A stretch of 64,000 nucleotides of DNA from JABDIY01 sp041576015 (GTDB lineage: Bacteria; Actinomycetota; Acidimicrobiia; Acidimicrobiales; SZUA-35): assembly GCA_041576015.1 (NCBI GenBank), contig JBFGLT010000001.1, positions 18,349 through 82,348 of the forward strand. The letters are read 5' to 3'. Each line of letters begins with the position of its first letter. The first letter of the stretch is position 1. This document shows, piece after piece, positions 26,228-34,911 of the stretch. Position numbers and translations under genes: made by a program. The notes beneath the pieces are model-generated. The model ran no database searches, was not told where the DNA came from, and saw only the letters and a program-made list of their open reading frames with translations.

Positions 26228-26941
26228 TCAGTCGGGACGGGGCCCGAAGATCAACGACCCGATGCGGACGATGGTGGCGCCCTCGTCCACCGCCACCTCG
26301 AAATCGCCCGACATGCCCATCGAGCAGTCGTCCAGTCCCAGCCCGTCGGCCAAGCGGCGGCACAGCGCGAACGCCGGCCGGGGATCCCGCGAGGGGTCGG
26401 TCGGGCCCATCGTCATCAGCCCCCGCACGACGAGTCCCAGCTCCCCGGCAGCGTTCACCAACCTGTCAAGACCGGCCGGATCGACGCCGGACTTCGACGC
26501 CTCGCCGGTCGTGTTGACCTGCACGAGCACGGCGGCTCCCGGCTCCCTTCGAGCCAGCTCACCGGCGAGGGACACTCGGTCGACGGTGTGCCAGAGCGCA
26601 ACGCGGCCTACGAGCTTCTTCACCTTGTTCCGCTGAACCGGTCCGATCATGTGCCACCGGGGCGGGTCGATGTCGGTTCCGGTCAGCAGTTCGTCGACCG
26701 CCTCCGCCTTGGCGAGCAACTCTTGCCCGTAGTTCTCGCCGAGCTCCCGGCAACCGGCCATAACGGCAGCCGCCGCCACCTCCGGGGGGAATCGCTTGGT
26801 CACCGCTACGATCTGCACGTCCTGGTCGGGTTGGCGGCGAGCTTCGATCCGGTCGGCGATACCGGCCAGCGCGGCTGCGATGGCGCCGGCCCGTCCGCTG
26901 ATCCCGCTGTCGACCAGCTGTTGATCGGTTCCCTCAACCAC
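26228..26941 (-). CDS. yggS: YggS family pyridoxal phosphate homeostasis protein
   Basis: This 237-residue single-domain PLP-binding protein has the fold of bacterial alanine racemase domain 1. K49 in VAVTKRFP forms the Schiff base. CRELGENYGQELLAKAEA, RWHMIGPVQRNKVKKLVG and MSGDFEVAVDEGATIVRIGSLIFG are close to the family consensus. Members buffer PLP supply and amino-acid balance and are commonly located beside sepF and pgeF. The GTG start at 26941 overlaps the pgeF 3' end by 8 nt. The open frame extends about 128 codons upstream into pgeF without homology. Confidence 0.92.
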   Translation of the reverse strand: MVEGTDQQLVDSGISGRAGAIAAALAGIADRIEARRQPDQDVQIVAVTKRFPPEVAAAAVMAGCRELGENYGQELLAKAEAVDELLTGTDIDPPRWHMIGPVQRNKVKKLVGRVALWHTVDRVSLAGELARREPGAAVLVQVNTTGEASKSGVDPAGLDRLVNAAGELGLVVRGLMTMGPTDPSRDPRPAFALCRRLADGLGLDDCSMGMSGDFEVAVDEGATIVRIGSLIFGPRPD

Positions 26942-27632
26942 GTTCGACCAGCCTAGCGACGGTGACGAGGCGCTGGCCGTCGGCTCGAACTCGGTGGCTG
27001 AAGTAGCGAGGATCGGCGGTGCTCGGCGGCCGCTCCGGCGGGATGAACCCGGCCCGCTCCACGGCCACCCGGACTCCGGCGAACAGATCGAGAGCCGGTC
27101 GGCCGTCGACGGTTTCGGACAGCACCACGGAGCCGTATCGCTCGACGACCAGGGCGAGTTCCGGCTGGGCGAACTCGTAGTGTTCGGGGCCGATGCACGG
27201 GCTGCACACGCTGGTGCGGTGCGGAAGGGGCCGTCCGGCCAGCTGGTCCAGGAGCGCAGCAGCCGCCTCGACCACGCCGGCCACCAGGCCCCGCCAGCCG
27301 GCATGGACCACGGCCAAACCGGCACGGTGTTCGCCGTCGGTGGCCACGAGGACCACCCCTGCGCAGTCGGCGGTCGTCACACCGATCGGAGCATCGAGGC
27401 AGAGCGTCGCACCGGCATCGGCTGCGCCACCGGCGTGGGCGCCGGGCCGGTCGACCGGCACCGCAACGGCACCGTGCTGTAGTCGCAACCAGGTCCACGG
27501 GGCGTCGACGAGGGCTCGCCGGCGACGGTCGACTTCAGCAGCGGACACGGCGAAGTCACCGTCCCGAGCTTCGGTTGAGATGATCTCGACCCCGACGGCC
27601 GGGGTCAGTTGGCGACGGATGGTGCTGGCCAT
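26934..27632 (-). CDS. pgeF: PgeF (YfiH) peptidoglycan editing factor
   Basis: This 232-residue protein belongs to the YfiH/PgeF (DUF152, laccase-like) family. In E. coli the family hydrolyses mis-incorporated L-Ser from UDP-MurNAc-peptide precursors, and purine nucleoside activity is also reported for relatives. The metal and active-site motifs are TADCAGVVL, VVHAGWRGLVAGVV and CIGPEHYEF. It is 22 nt downstream of ftsZ and overlaps yggS by 8 nt, so it is in the dcw transcript and well placed for a cell-wall quality-control role. Confidence 0.88.
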   Translation of the reverse strand: MASTIRRQLTPAVGVEIISTEARDGDFAVSAAEVDRRRRALVDAPWTWLRLQHGAVAVPVDRPGAHAGGAADAGATLCLDAPIGVTTADCAGVVLVATDGEHRAGLAVVHAGWRGLVAGVVEAAAALLDQLAGRPLPHRTSVCSPCIGPEHYEFAQPELALVVERYGSVVLSETVDGRPALDLFAGVRVAVERAGFIPPERPPSTADPRYFSHRVRADGQRLVTVARLVERG

Positions 27633-27654
27633 GCGACGCCGGCCGGTGCAGGAT

Positions 27655-28812
27655 TTACTTCAGGAACGACGGCACGTCGAAGTCGTCATCCAGGTCGTCG
27701 TCGTCGCTGGCGAACACGTCGATGGCCTGCCGGGTTCCACTGGAGACCGGAGCCTGGTCCTCCAGGAAGGCGTCGTAGCTCCGTCCGGCCGAGGAGGAAC
27801 TGGCCCGTCCGGCCCCACCACCGGGGGGCGGGGTGTAGACCGACGTGCGCTCGGGGCTCGGCTCACCGTCCCACCGATCGAAACCGGCTGCGATGACCGT
27901 GACCCGGATCTCCTCGCCCATGCTCTCGTCGACCACGGTGCCGAAGATGATGTTGGCCTCGGGGTGAGCCACGTCGTGAATGATCTCGGCGGCTTCGTTG
28001 ACCTCGAACAGGCCGAGCTCGCTGCTGCCGGCGATCGACAACAGAATGCCGCGGGCTCCTTCGATGGAGGCCTCCAGCAGCGGGCTGGCGATTGCCGATC
28101 GAGCTGCCGACAGCGCCCGGCCTTCTCCTGCGGCCTGGCCGATGCCCATGAGAGCCGACCCGGCATCGGACATGATCATTCGCACGTCGGCGAAGTCGGT
28201 GTTGATCAGACCGGGGGTGGTGATCAGATCGGTGATGCCCGAGACCCCCGACAGCAGGATCTCGTCGGCCATCTTGAAGGCGTCGATCATCGTGGTCCGC
28301 TCGTCGGCGATCGACAAGAGCCGGTCGTTGGGGATCACGATCTGGGTGTCGACTTTTTCCTTCAGCCGGGAGATCCCGTTCTCGGCCACCATGGCCCGCC
28401 GGCGCCCTTCGAAACCAAAGGGCCGGGTGACGACGGCGATGGTGAGCGCTCCCTGGGTCTTGGCGATCTCGGCGATCACCGGCGCCGCACCGGTGCCGGT
28501 GCCGCCGCCCTCGCCGACGGTGATGAACACCATGTCGCCACCTTCGAGCGCAGCAGCGATCTCCTCCCGGTGCTCCTCGGCGGCCTGCTGGCCGATCGCG
28601 GGGTCCGACCCGGCGCCGAGCCCACGGGTGAGCTCGCGACCGATGTGGATCTTGGTCTCGGCATCGTTCATCAGCAAGGATTGGGCGTCGGTGTTCACCG
28701 AGATGAACTCCACACCACGCATGCCGGCGTCGATCATTCGGTTGACGGCATTGCAGCCACCGCCGCCGATGCCGAGGACTTTGATGACCGCCACGTAGTT
28801 CTGGGTGTTCAT
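27655..28812 (-). CDS. ftsZ: Cell division protein FtsZ
   Basis: This 385-residue tubulin homologue forms the Z ring. GTP-binding GGGTGTG is at 102-108, the N-terminal GIGGGGCNAVNRM at 14-26, and the T7-loop residues are in NTDFADVRMIMSDAGSALMGIG (about 203-224). After the globular core come about 55 linker residues (PPPGGGAGRASSSS) and the conserved C-terminal peptide DDFDVPSFLK (about 376-385), which in actinobacteria binds SepF. The leader contains AAGGAT about 11 nt before the ATG. It has the usual position between ftsQ and pgeF. Confidence 0.98.
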   Translation of the reverse strand: MNTQNYVAVIKVLGIGGGGCNAVNRMIDAGMRGVEFISVNTDAQSLLMNDAETKIHIGRELTRGLGAGSDPAIGQQAAEEHREEIAAALEGGDMVFITVGEGGGTGTGAAPVIAEIAKTQGALTIAVVTRPFGFEGRRRAMVAENGISRLKEKVDTQIVIPNDRLLSIADERTTMIDAFKMADEILLSGVSGITDLITTPGLINTDFADVRMIMSDAGSALMGIGQAAGEGRALSAARSAIASPLLEASIEGARGILLSIAGSSELGLFEVNEAAEIIHDVAHPEANIIFGTVVDESMGEEIRVTVIAAGFDRWDGEPSPERTSVYTPPPGGGAGRASSSSAGRSYDAFLEDQAPVSSGTRQAIDVFASDDDDLDDDFDVPSFLK

Positions 28813-28861
28813 TCCGATGCCGATCCTTGTTTGCTGGGTGCTGGGCGGCTCACAGGGTGTA

Positions 28862-28891
28862 ACGCTAGTGCGTACGACCGCGTTTCGCGGT
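28862..28891 (-). promoter_or_regulatory. ftsQ-ftsZ spacer: small hairpin and possible ftsZ -10
   Basis: In the 108-bp gap between ftsQ and ftsZ, a perfect six-bp stem with a three-base loop, ACCGCG-TTT-CGCGGT (28877-28891), is followed on the minus strand by TAGCGT (28862-28867). TAGCGT would fit a -10 box about 45 nt before the ftsZ ATG. No clear -35 was seen. A separate ftsZ promoter here would match the need for high FtsZ levels. Confidence 0.35.
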
Positions 28892-28920
28892 GCTGGGCCC
28901 GGATGGACAGCCCGTAGAGA

Positions 28921-29904
28921 TTACGAACACTTTGTCAGATCGGCAAGTCCGTCCCGCGGATTACCGTTTTCTCCAATTCGTGACACGGCCGGGGCGGACG
29001 GGACGGTCAGATCGATTTCGTGAACGCATCGCAGATCGACCGACAGGAGCAGTGTCTCCAGAGAGATGACCTTGGCCTCGAGCTCTTCATCCTGACCCAG
29101 AACGGCCCGTCCACCGTCGATCAGCCCGAGGGCCAGTTCGTCCCCCGTGACGATCACCTCGCTCACGGCCGCCCGCACCGGCGGGGTGATCTGGGCCATG
29201 AGGCGCAACACCGACGTCGACCCCGGCGGCGCCGGATCACCGGGCCGCCCGGTCGCCTGGAGCCCGATGACCGGGAGGAAGCCGTCCGGGGGCTCCGCGG
29301 TCACCCGGACCTGACGGCCGTCGTCGTCGACGAGCACGTACCCGTCGGCTGTCTTCAGCGCCATTGTCGGCTCCCGTTCGGTCACGACGATCGTCACCGT
29401 TCCGTCGAGCTGCCGTCCGACGGTGGCCGCCCGCACCTCGGGGATCTGCTCGACCCGGGCGGCGACCGCTTCCACCTCGAGGTCCAGGATCGGGCTCCCC
29501 ATCGGAATGGCGGCAGCGGCGACGACGTCGGCGACGCCCACATCCGAGACACCCGTGACCTCGACGCGGTCGATGTCGAGCAGCGGCGAGCGGATGAGCG
29601 CCAAGCCGGCCGTGCTGGCGACGGTGATGGCGACCAGCACGATGATCACGCTACGCCGGCGCTCGCGCCGCTGGGCCCGCACCGCTGCTGATCGCGCCGT
29701 GAGATTCCGCGCCGGTACGTTGGCCCCACCCGGGGCGCCCGCCCGGCGACGGGAGCGAGCGGGTTGCACTCGTGTCCGGGGCGGTGCGGAGCGCCTCGTC
29801 TCGCGCCGTGGTTTCCGGTCGCCGGCTGCCGTTTTGCGCGTCGCGGCGGATCGCTTGCCGGCTGGCTGCTTCGGGGCGGGACGCGTTCCGGTCTTCGCCG
29901 GCAT
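28921..29904 (-). CDS. ftsQ: Cell division protein FtsQ (DivIB) with basic N-terminal tail
   Basis: This 327-residue bitopic protein has a very basic cytoplasmic tail (about 1-84), one transmembrane helix (about 86-105, VIIVLVAITVASTAGLAL), a POTRA domain starting at IDRVEVTGVSDVGVADV, and the FtsQ beta domain. FtsQ links FtsL and the rest of the divisome and regulates septal FtsW/FtsI. The tail is longer than in E. coli but long tails are common in actinobacteria. Its ATG shares one base with the murB stop. Confidence 0.9.
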   Translation of the reverse strand: MPAKTGTRPAPKQPAGKRSAATRKTAAGDRKPRRETRRSAPPRTRVQPARSRRRAGAPGGANVPARNLTARSAAVRAQRRERRRSVIIVLVAITVASTAGLALIRSPLLDIDRVEVTGVSDVGVADVVAAAAIPMGSPILDLEVEAVAARVEQIPEVRAATVGRQLDGTVTIVVTEREPTMALKTADGYVLVDDDGRQVRVTAEPPDGFLPVIGLQATGRPGDPAPPGSTSVLRLMAQITPPVRAAVSEVIVTGDELALGLIDGGRAVLGQDEELEAKVISLETLLLSVDLRCVHEIDLTVPSAPAVSRIGENGNPRDGLADLTKCS

Positions 29905-30833
29905 CAGCGGACCTCCCGATCGAATCCGACCAGTTCGTTCTCGGTCTCCAGTTCGACACCGAAGCGCTGCCGCACACGCTCCCTCACCGCTTCGACCACC
30001 GCCAGCACGTCCTCCGCCGACCCGCCCGGGTCGGCCTGGATGAAGTTGGCGTGTTTGTCAGAAACCTGGGCGGTTCCGATCCGGAAACCCTTGAGACCGG
30101 CTGCGTCGATGAGCCGGCCCGCCGAGTCGCCGGTCGGGTTGGTGAACACCGATCCGGCGTTCTGTCCGCCGGGCTGATGGGCGCGTCGCCACTGCACGAT
30201 CCGGCGGAGCATCTCCTCGCCGTCGGCAGCCGAGCGCTGGCTCAACCTCAGCTCCGCCCACAGCACGACGTCGTCACCGCTGAGATTGCTCGCACGGTAG
30301 GCGAAGCCCAACCGGTCCGGTGTCCACTCCCGAGGACCGCCGCTCCGCAAGTTGAACACCGAGACCCGGGTCAGGGCGGCCGCCATGTCGCTGCCGTGCC
30401 CGCCGGCGTTCATCCGCACCGCGCCACCGACCGTGCCCGGCACGCCGACGGCCCATTCGAAGCCGCCGATCCCCTGCCGGGTGAGTTGCCGGGCGACGCG
30501 CGGCAGCATCGCCGCCCCACCGACGGTCACGTACACGCCGTCGTTCCCCTGGCGAATCTCGGTCGACGTGAAGGCCGGACCCAACCGGACGACGACTCCG
30601 GGAAATCCCCGATCGCTGACCAGGAGGTTCGATCCTGCGCCGACGACCAGGAATCTTACGTCGGCCGGCACGACCCGGCGGATGACCTCGAGGTCGGCGA
30701 CGCTGTCGACGTCGACGATCGCACGCGCCCGACCCCCGACCCGGTAGGTGCAGAGTGCAGCGACCGATCCGTCGGCCCGTACACGGCCGGCGAGCGCCGC
30801 TTCGAGCTCGGCGACCAGTGGGTCATCGTGCAT
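29904..30833 (-). CDS. murB: UDP-N-acetylenolpyruvoylglucosamine reductase
   Basis: This 309-residue FAD enzyme makes UDP-MurNAc by reducing the enolpyruvyl group with NADPH. The FAD fold shows TYRVGGRARAIVDV and VVGAGSNLLVSDRGFPGVVVRLG. EWAVGVPGTVGGAVRMNAGG follows, and QNAGSVFTNP carries the catalytic serine. The C-terminal SDKHANFIQ completes the type I MurB layout. The ATG at 30833 overlaps the murC 3' end by 11 nt; the frame continues upstream into murC without homology. Confidence 0.96.
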   Translation of the reverse strand: MHDDPLVAELEAALAGRVRADGSVAALCTYRVGGRARAIVDVDSVADLEVIRRVVPADVRFLVVGAGSNLLVSDRGFPGVVVRLGPAFTSTEIRQGNDGVYVTVGGAAMLPRVARQLTRQGIGGFEWAVGVPGTVGGAVRMNAGGHGSDMAAALTRVSVFNLRSGGPREWTPDRLGFAYRASNLSGDDVVLWAELRLSQRSAADGEEMLRRIVQWRRAHQPGGQNAGSVFTNPTGDSAGRLIDAAGLKGFRIGTAQVSDKHANFIQADPGGSAEDVLAVVEAVRERVRQRFGVELETENELVGFDREVR

Positions 30834-32256
30834 CGATCGCCTCTCGGTCGAGAACCCGTGCGATCTCAGCGAGGACCGCATCGGCGACACCGGGCAGGTC
30901 ACCGGCGCTGAGCAGCAGACACGTGTCACCCGGGCTGACCAGCGGAGCAACTGCGGCGGCGACCTCGGCGGGCTCACCCACCCGGCGAACAGGAACTTTC
31001 GGTGCCCTGCGGCGGAGGTCGTCGACGATCGCGTCGGACGACACATCCATTCTCGGCTGCTCGCCGGACGCGTAGATGTCGGTGACCACGACCGCGTCGG
31101 CCAGTTGGAGCGCACCGGCGAACGTCGGCCACAGCGTCGCGGTCCGGGAGTACCGGTGCGGCTGAAACACGACGACCACCCGCCCCTCGCTTCGATCCCG
31201 GGCGGCGGAGATCGCCGCTCGGATCTCCCCGGCGAGGTGGGCGTAGTCGTCGATCACGGTCACCCCGGCTGCCGATCCCCGGTCCTCGAACCGCCGGCCC
31301 ACGCCGGCGAAGTCGGCTGCGCCGGCGAGACCGTCCTCTACGGAATACCCCAGCGCCACCAACACCCCGAACGCGGCGGTCATGTTGAGGGCGTTGTGCC
31401 GTCCGGGCGGGCCGATCCGCAGGTCGTGGTGGGCGCCTCGATGTTGCAGCCGCGACTGCGCCGGCGCATAGGCGAGGCGGAGGTCGGCCGATTCCATTTC
31501 ACCGTACGTGACCACGTCGCAGCTGCGTTGGGCCGGGCCGGCGAGGAGCTCCCGGACCCCTCGATCATCGATGCAGGCGACGACCGCCTCCAGCTCGGGG
31601 GCTGACACGAACGTTGCGAACGCCTCCCGCAACCCGTCTTCTCCACCGTAGAAGTCCAGGTGATCGGGCTCGATGTTGGTCACCACGCCGATGTCGGTGT
31701 CCAGTTCGACGAATGTGCCATCGCTCTCGTCGGCCTCGACGACGAGCACCCCGTCGGGATCGCCGAGGAGCGCTCCGGGGACGATGTGCTCGACGCCGAG
31801 GATTCGTCCGCCGATGACGGTGGTGACGGGGACCCCGGCCGCCACCAGGACGGCGGCCGTCATCGACGCCGTCGTCGTCTTGCCGTGGGTTCCGGCCACC
31901 GAGACGGTCCGAAAGGCGCGGGTGATGGCCGCCAGTGCCTCCGCCCGACGGTGCACGGGCCGGCCGGCACCGAGGGCAGCCGACACCTCGGGATGTGAGT
32001 CGGGGATCGCCGTCGATCTCACGAGCGCCGCATCGGCGGGTACGGCTCGGTAGTCTGCGCCCACGGTGACCGCGACGCCGAGTTCAGCGAGGCGTTGCAG
32101 CGTCTCGGAGGGGCGCTGATCCGACCCGCTGACCGGCACGCCGAGATGGGCCAGCACAGCGGCGATCGGGGCCATCCCTGCCCCGCCGCAACCGATGACA
32201 TGGATCGGTCGGGAGCCGAGGTCGATGGTGGACGGGACCGTGCTCATGGCGATCAC
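30823..32256 (-). CDS. murC: UDP-N-acetylmuramate--L-alanine ligase
   Basis: This 477-residue Mur ligase adds L-Ala to UDP-MurNAc. The N-terminal UDP-binding start is HVIGCGGAGMAPIAAVL, the ATP P-loop is AGTHGKTTTASM, and EADESDGTF and NIEPDHLDFYGG are the MurC family motifs. The C-terminal domain has IDDYAHLAGEIRAAISAARD and VVFQPHRYSRT, with the expected variant of the DDYAHHPTE motif. A GTG at 32256 overlaps the murG stop by 4 nt; an ATG three codons later is equally possible. Confidence 0.97.
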   Translation of the reverse strand: MIAMSTVPSTIDLGSRPIHVIGCGGAGMAPIAAVLAHLGVPVSGSDQRPSETLQRLAELGVAVTVGADYRAVPADAALVRSTAIPDSHPEVSAALGAGRPVHRRAEALAAITRAFRTVSVAGTHGKTTTASMTAAVLVAAGVPVTTVIGGRILGVEHIVPGALLGDPDGVLVVEADESDGTFVELDTDIGVVTNIEPDHLDFYGGEDGLREAFATFVSAPELEAVVACIDDRGVRELLAGPAQRSCDVVTYGEMESADLRLAYAPAQSRLQHRGAHHDLRIGPPGRHNALNMTAAFGVLVALGYSVEDGLAGAADFAGVGRRFEDRGSAAGVTVIDDYAHLAGEIRAAISAARDRSEGRVVVVFQPHRYSRTATLWPTFAGALQLADAVVVTDIYASGEQPRMDVSSDAIVDDLRRRAPKVPVRRVGEPAEVAAAVAPLVSPGDTCLLLSAGDLPGVADAVLAEIARVLDREAIDAR

Positions 32257-33404
32257 GAGTGTTGCAGATGACGGAGCACCATCTGCGCCACCTTGCCGGC
32301 GGCGGCGGCGTGATCGACCGCCGGCACGGCCGAGCGCATCCGAGCTCTCGTGCCGGGGTCGAGCAGCGATTCGACGGTGGTGGCCAGAGCCGCGCCCGAC
32401 AGTGATGCATCGTCCATCACGACCGCCAGTCCCTGCGCGACGAGCTCCTCGGCGTTGGTCCGCTGGTGGTCCCGTGGGGCTCCGGGCAGGGGCACGATGA
32501 TCGCCGGCAGACCGGCGACGCTCAGTTCGGCCACGGTGCTTGCTCCCCCGCGGGTGACGGCGAGATCGGCGGCCAGCAACAGCGTAAGCATGTCGTCTTC
32601 ATACGGGACGGTGCGATAGACGAGCGACCCGTCGACATCGAGGGGAGCCAGCGCGGCGGCGTTGCGCCGGCCGACCACGTGATGGAGCACGAGGTCCTCG
32701 CGATCGATCCACAGGCGGGCCAGTTCCCGCACGGCCCGGTTGATCCGGTCGGCACCCAGCGATCCGGCCCACACCGCCACCAGGAGCTGGCCGTCCCTCA
32801 CCCCGAGCTCGGCGCGTGCGCGCCGCCGTTGAGTTCCGCTTCGATCGGTGAGACCCTCGGCGACCACCCGGCGGATCGGATTCCCCGTGAGGACGCCGCC
32901 ACGAGGCAGATCGGTAGACGGGAAGGGCAGGGCTCGGTCGGCGGCGAAGCGCGCGACGAAGCGATTCACGGCGCTCGCTCGAGAGTTCTGCTCGGTCACG
33001 ACCACTGGAACCCCCAGGAGCCGCGCTCCCACAGCCGGCGCGAACGCCGCGAACCCACCGAGGCAGACGACCACTTCGGGATTCCGGCGCCGGAGGAGGG
33101 GGATCGCCGCACCCATCCCGCCGGCGAGCTCGATGACGCTCTTCACCGCAGCGAGCCCGACGCGGCGCGGAACGCCGCGTCCGGGCAGGACGTCGAGATC
33201 GAATCCGGCCGCCGGGACCAGGGTCGCCTCGTTGCCGCGGCGGGAGCCCACGAAGCCAATGTCGCTGCGGTCGATGCCGGCCTCGACCAGCGCTTCGGCG
33301 ATGGCGATCCCCGGATTGGTGTGGCCGGCGGTCCCTCCGCCGACGATCAGGACACGACGACGGATCGCGCGCCGGTCGTCTCGCCCGCCGTCAGCGCCGG
33401 CCAC
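32253..33404 (-). CDS. murG: Lipid II synthase MurG
   Basis: This 383-residue GT28 enzyme transfers GlcNAc from UDP-GlcNAc to lipid I on the cytoplasmic membrane face. The first glycine loop is GGGTAGHTNPGIAIAEAL. VVCLGGFAAFAPAVGARLLGVPVVVTEQNS follows, and the donor site is RGGASTVAELSVAGLPAIIVPLPGAPRDHQ. The HEQN motif of most MurG proteins is TEQN here. It overlaps ftsW by 14 nt and murC by 4 nt. Confidence 0.96.
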   Translation of the reverse strand: MAGADGGRDDRRAIRRRVLIVGGGTAGHTNPGIAIAEALVEAGIDRSDIGFVGSRRGNEATLVPAAGFDLDVLPGRGVPRRVGLAAVKSVIELAGGMGAAIPLLRRRNPEVVVCLGGFAAFAPAVGARLLGVPVVVTEQNSRASAVNRFVARFAADRALPFPSTDLPRGGVLTGNPIRRVVAEGLTDRSGTQRRRARAELGVRDGQLLVAVWAGSLGADRINRAVRELARLWIDREDLVLHHVVGRRNAAALAPLDVDGSLVYRTVPYEDDMLTLLLAADLAVTRGGASTVAELSVAGLPAIIVPLPGAPRDHQRTNAEELVAQGLAVVMDDASLSGAALATTVESLLDPGTRARMRSAVPAVDHAAAAGKVAQMVLRHLQHS

Positions 33405-34911
33405 GGCGGGCGATCCCGACGAGCAGGCCGCTGGCGAAGAGCGTGGTCACCAGACTGGAGCCGCCGAGCGAGACGAAGGGCAGAGGCTCGCCGGTGATGG
33501 GCGCCAACCCCAACGCCATGCCGATGTTCAAGGCCGTCTGGGTCACGATCCAAATCGTCAGACCAGAGGCCAGGAGCCGCCCGAAGGCATCCGGCGCCCG
33601 GAGAGCGGCGAGAAACCCGAGGTAGCCGAAGAGGCCGAACGCCAGCACGAGACCGGCGGCGCCGACGACACCGAGCTCCTCGGCGACGACGGCGAAGATG
33701 AAGTCGGTCTGCGCCTCGGGCAGGAATCCCCACTTGGCCCGGCTGGCGCCGAGACCGCGACCGAGCAGGCCACCGGAGGCGATGCCGATCTGACTCTGGA
33801 TCGTCTGCATGCCGATCCCGTCTGGACTCGACCACGGGTCGAGGAACGCCAGCACCCGGGCTCGACGGTACGGTGCCGAGTAGGCGAGGACCGTGGTGAC
33901 AGCCAGCAGGCTGAACGCCCACTTGGCGAGATGGCCGACGTGGACCTTGCCGACGTACAGCATGAGGATGGCCACCGTTCCCATGATGACGGGCGTACCG
34001 AGCTTTGGCTGAGCGAGCAGGAGCGCCGAGAACGCACCGACGATGACCAGGACGGGGCGGATCGTGCGTTCGGGTCGGTGGGCGTGGTTTTCCCGACGGG
34101 CGAGCAGGGTCGCCGTGACCAGGATCACCGAGAGTTTGGCGAACTCGGCCGGTTGGATCACCACCGGTCCGAACGAGAGCCACCGGCTCGATCCGTTGAC
34201 GGTCCGGCCGACCCCGGGGACGAGGACGACGAGGAGCAGCGCAGCGCTGAAGACAGCCGCCGGCACGGCGATGCGGGCGACGTGGCGGTAGTTCATCCGG
34301 CTGCCGGCGAAGAAGGCCAGGCCACCCAACAGGGCGTACCGCAGTTGGCGGGAGAAGTAGAAGAACGGTGATGCGTCGGCCCGGTGGACGCTGGAGACCG
34401 ACGATGCCGACAGAACCATGACCAGTCCGAACAGCGTGAGGCCGATCACCAGGATCGTGATCGACCAGCCGATTCGCTCGCCGACCTCGGTCGCCGGAAG
34501 CTTCGGAGTCGAAGCCGGCTTCCACCACGGGCGGGGCGCCTGGCGGCGGCGCGCCTGGCCCGACCGTGAGCGGCCGGCGACAGCCCGGCCCGACCGTGAG
34601 CGGCCGGCGGCCTGGCCCGGCCGGCGCGAATCGCCGGCGGGAGAGCGGCGGCCGCTGCGGGAGGCACGACCGTTGGTCTTGGCGGCCGGCTTGCTCGGCG
34701 CGCGGGTCGGCGAATCCCGTCGGGCCGTCGCGGTCCGCTTCGTGGTCGCCCCCGTGCGGCGGGGAGGAGCGGGGCGGCGGGTCGCACGCTTCTGACCGGG
34801 CGCCTTGCTCGCTGCGACCTTCCGTTTGGGTTTGGAGCCGCTGCGCGATTTCGACGTTCGCCGGGCCGGCGCCCGGTCAATCCGGGGTTTGCGGGTGAGG
34901 GTCTTGCTCAT
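33391..34911 (-). CDS. ftsW: Septal peptidoglycan polymerase FtsW with long basic N-terminal tail
   Basis: This 506-residue SEDS glycosyltransferase polymerises lipid II with FtsI. Residues 1 to about 148 are a Lys/Arg/Ser/Pro-rich cytoplasmic tail. About ten membrane helices follow, from WSITILVIGLTLFGLVMVL. The catalytic aspartate is in FLPEAQTDFIFA (about D403), and PITGEPLPFVSLGGSS marks the end of the family core. In the usual QPDLGT motif the aspartate is a lysine (QPKLGT, about K303). The ATG at 34911 overlaps the mraY stop by 4 nt. Its gene position fits FtsW, though RodA cannot be excluded by sequence alone. Confidence 0.93.
   Translation of the reverse strand: MSKTLTRKPRIDRAPARRTSKSRSGSKPKRKVAASKAPGQKRATRRPAPPRRTGATTKRTATARRDSPTRAPSKPAAKTNGRASRSGRRSPAGDSRRPGQAAGRSRSGRAVAGRSRSGQARRRQAPRPWWKPASTPKLPATEVGERIGWSITILVIGLTLFGLVMVLSASSVSSVHRADASPFFYFSRQLRYALLGGLAFFAGSRMNYRHVARIAVPAAVFSAALLLVVLVPGVGRTVNGSSRWLSFGPVVIQPAEFAKLSVILVTATLLARRENHAHRPERTIRPVLVIVGAFSALLLAQPKLGTPVIMGTVAILMLYVGKVHVGHLAKWAFSLLAVTTVLAYSAPYRRARVLAFLDPWSSPDGIGMQTIQSQIGIASGGLLGRGLGASRAKWGFLPEAQTDFIFAVVAEELGVVGAAGLVLAFGLFGYLGFLAALRAPDAFGRLLASGLTIWIVTQTALNIGMALGLAPITGEPLPFVSLGGSSLVTTLFASGLLVGIARRGRR
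34557..34609 (-). repeat. Direct repeat in the FtsW tail
   Basis: Two identical 23-bp copies (34557-34579 and 34587-34609) lie 30 bp, or ten codons, apart. Each encodes the basic GRSRSG unit of the N-terminal tail. The spacing keeps frame. Confidence 0.75.
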
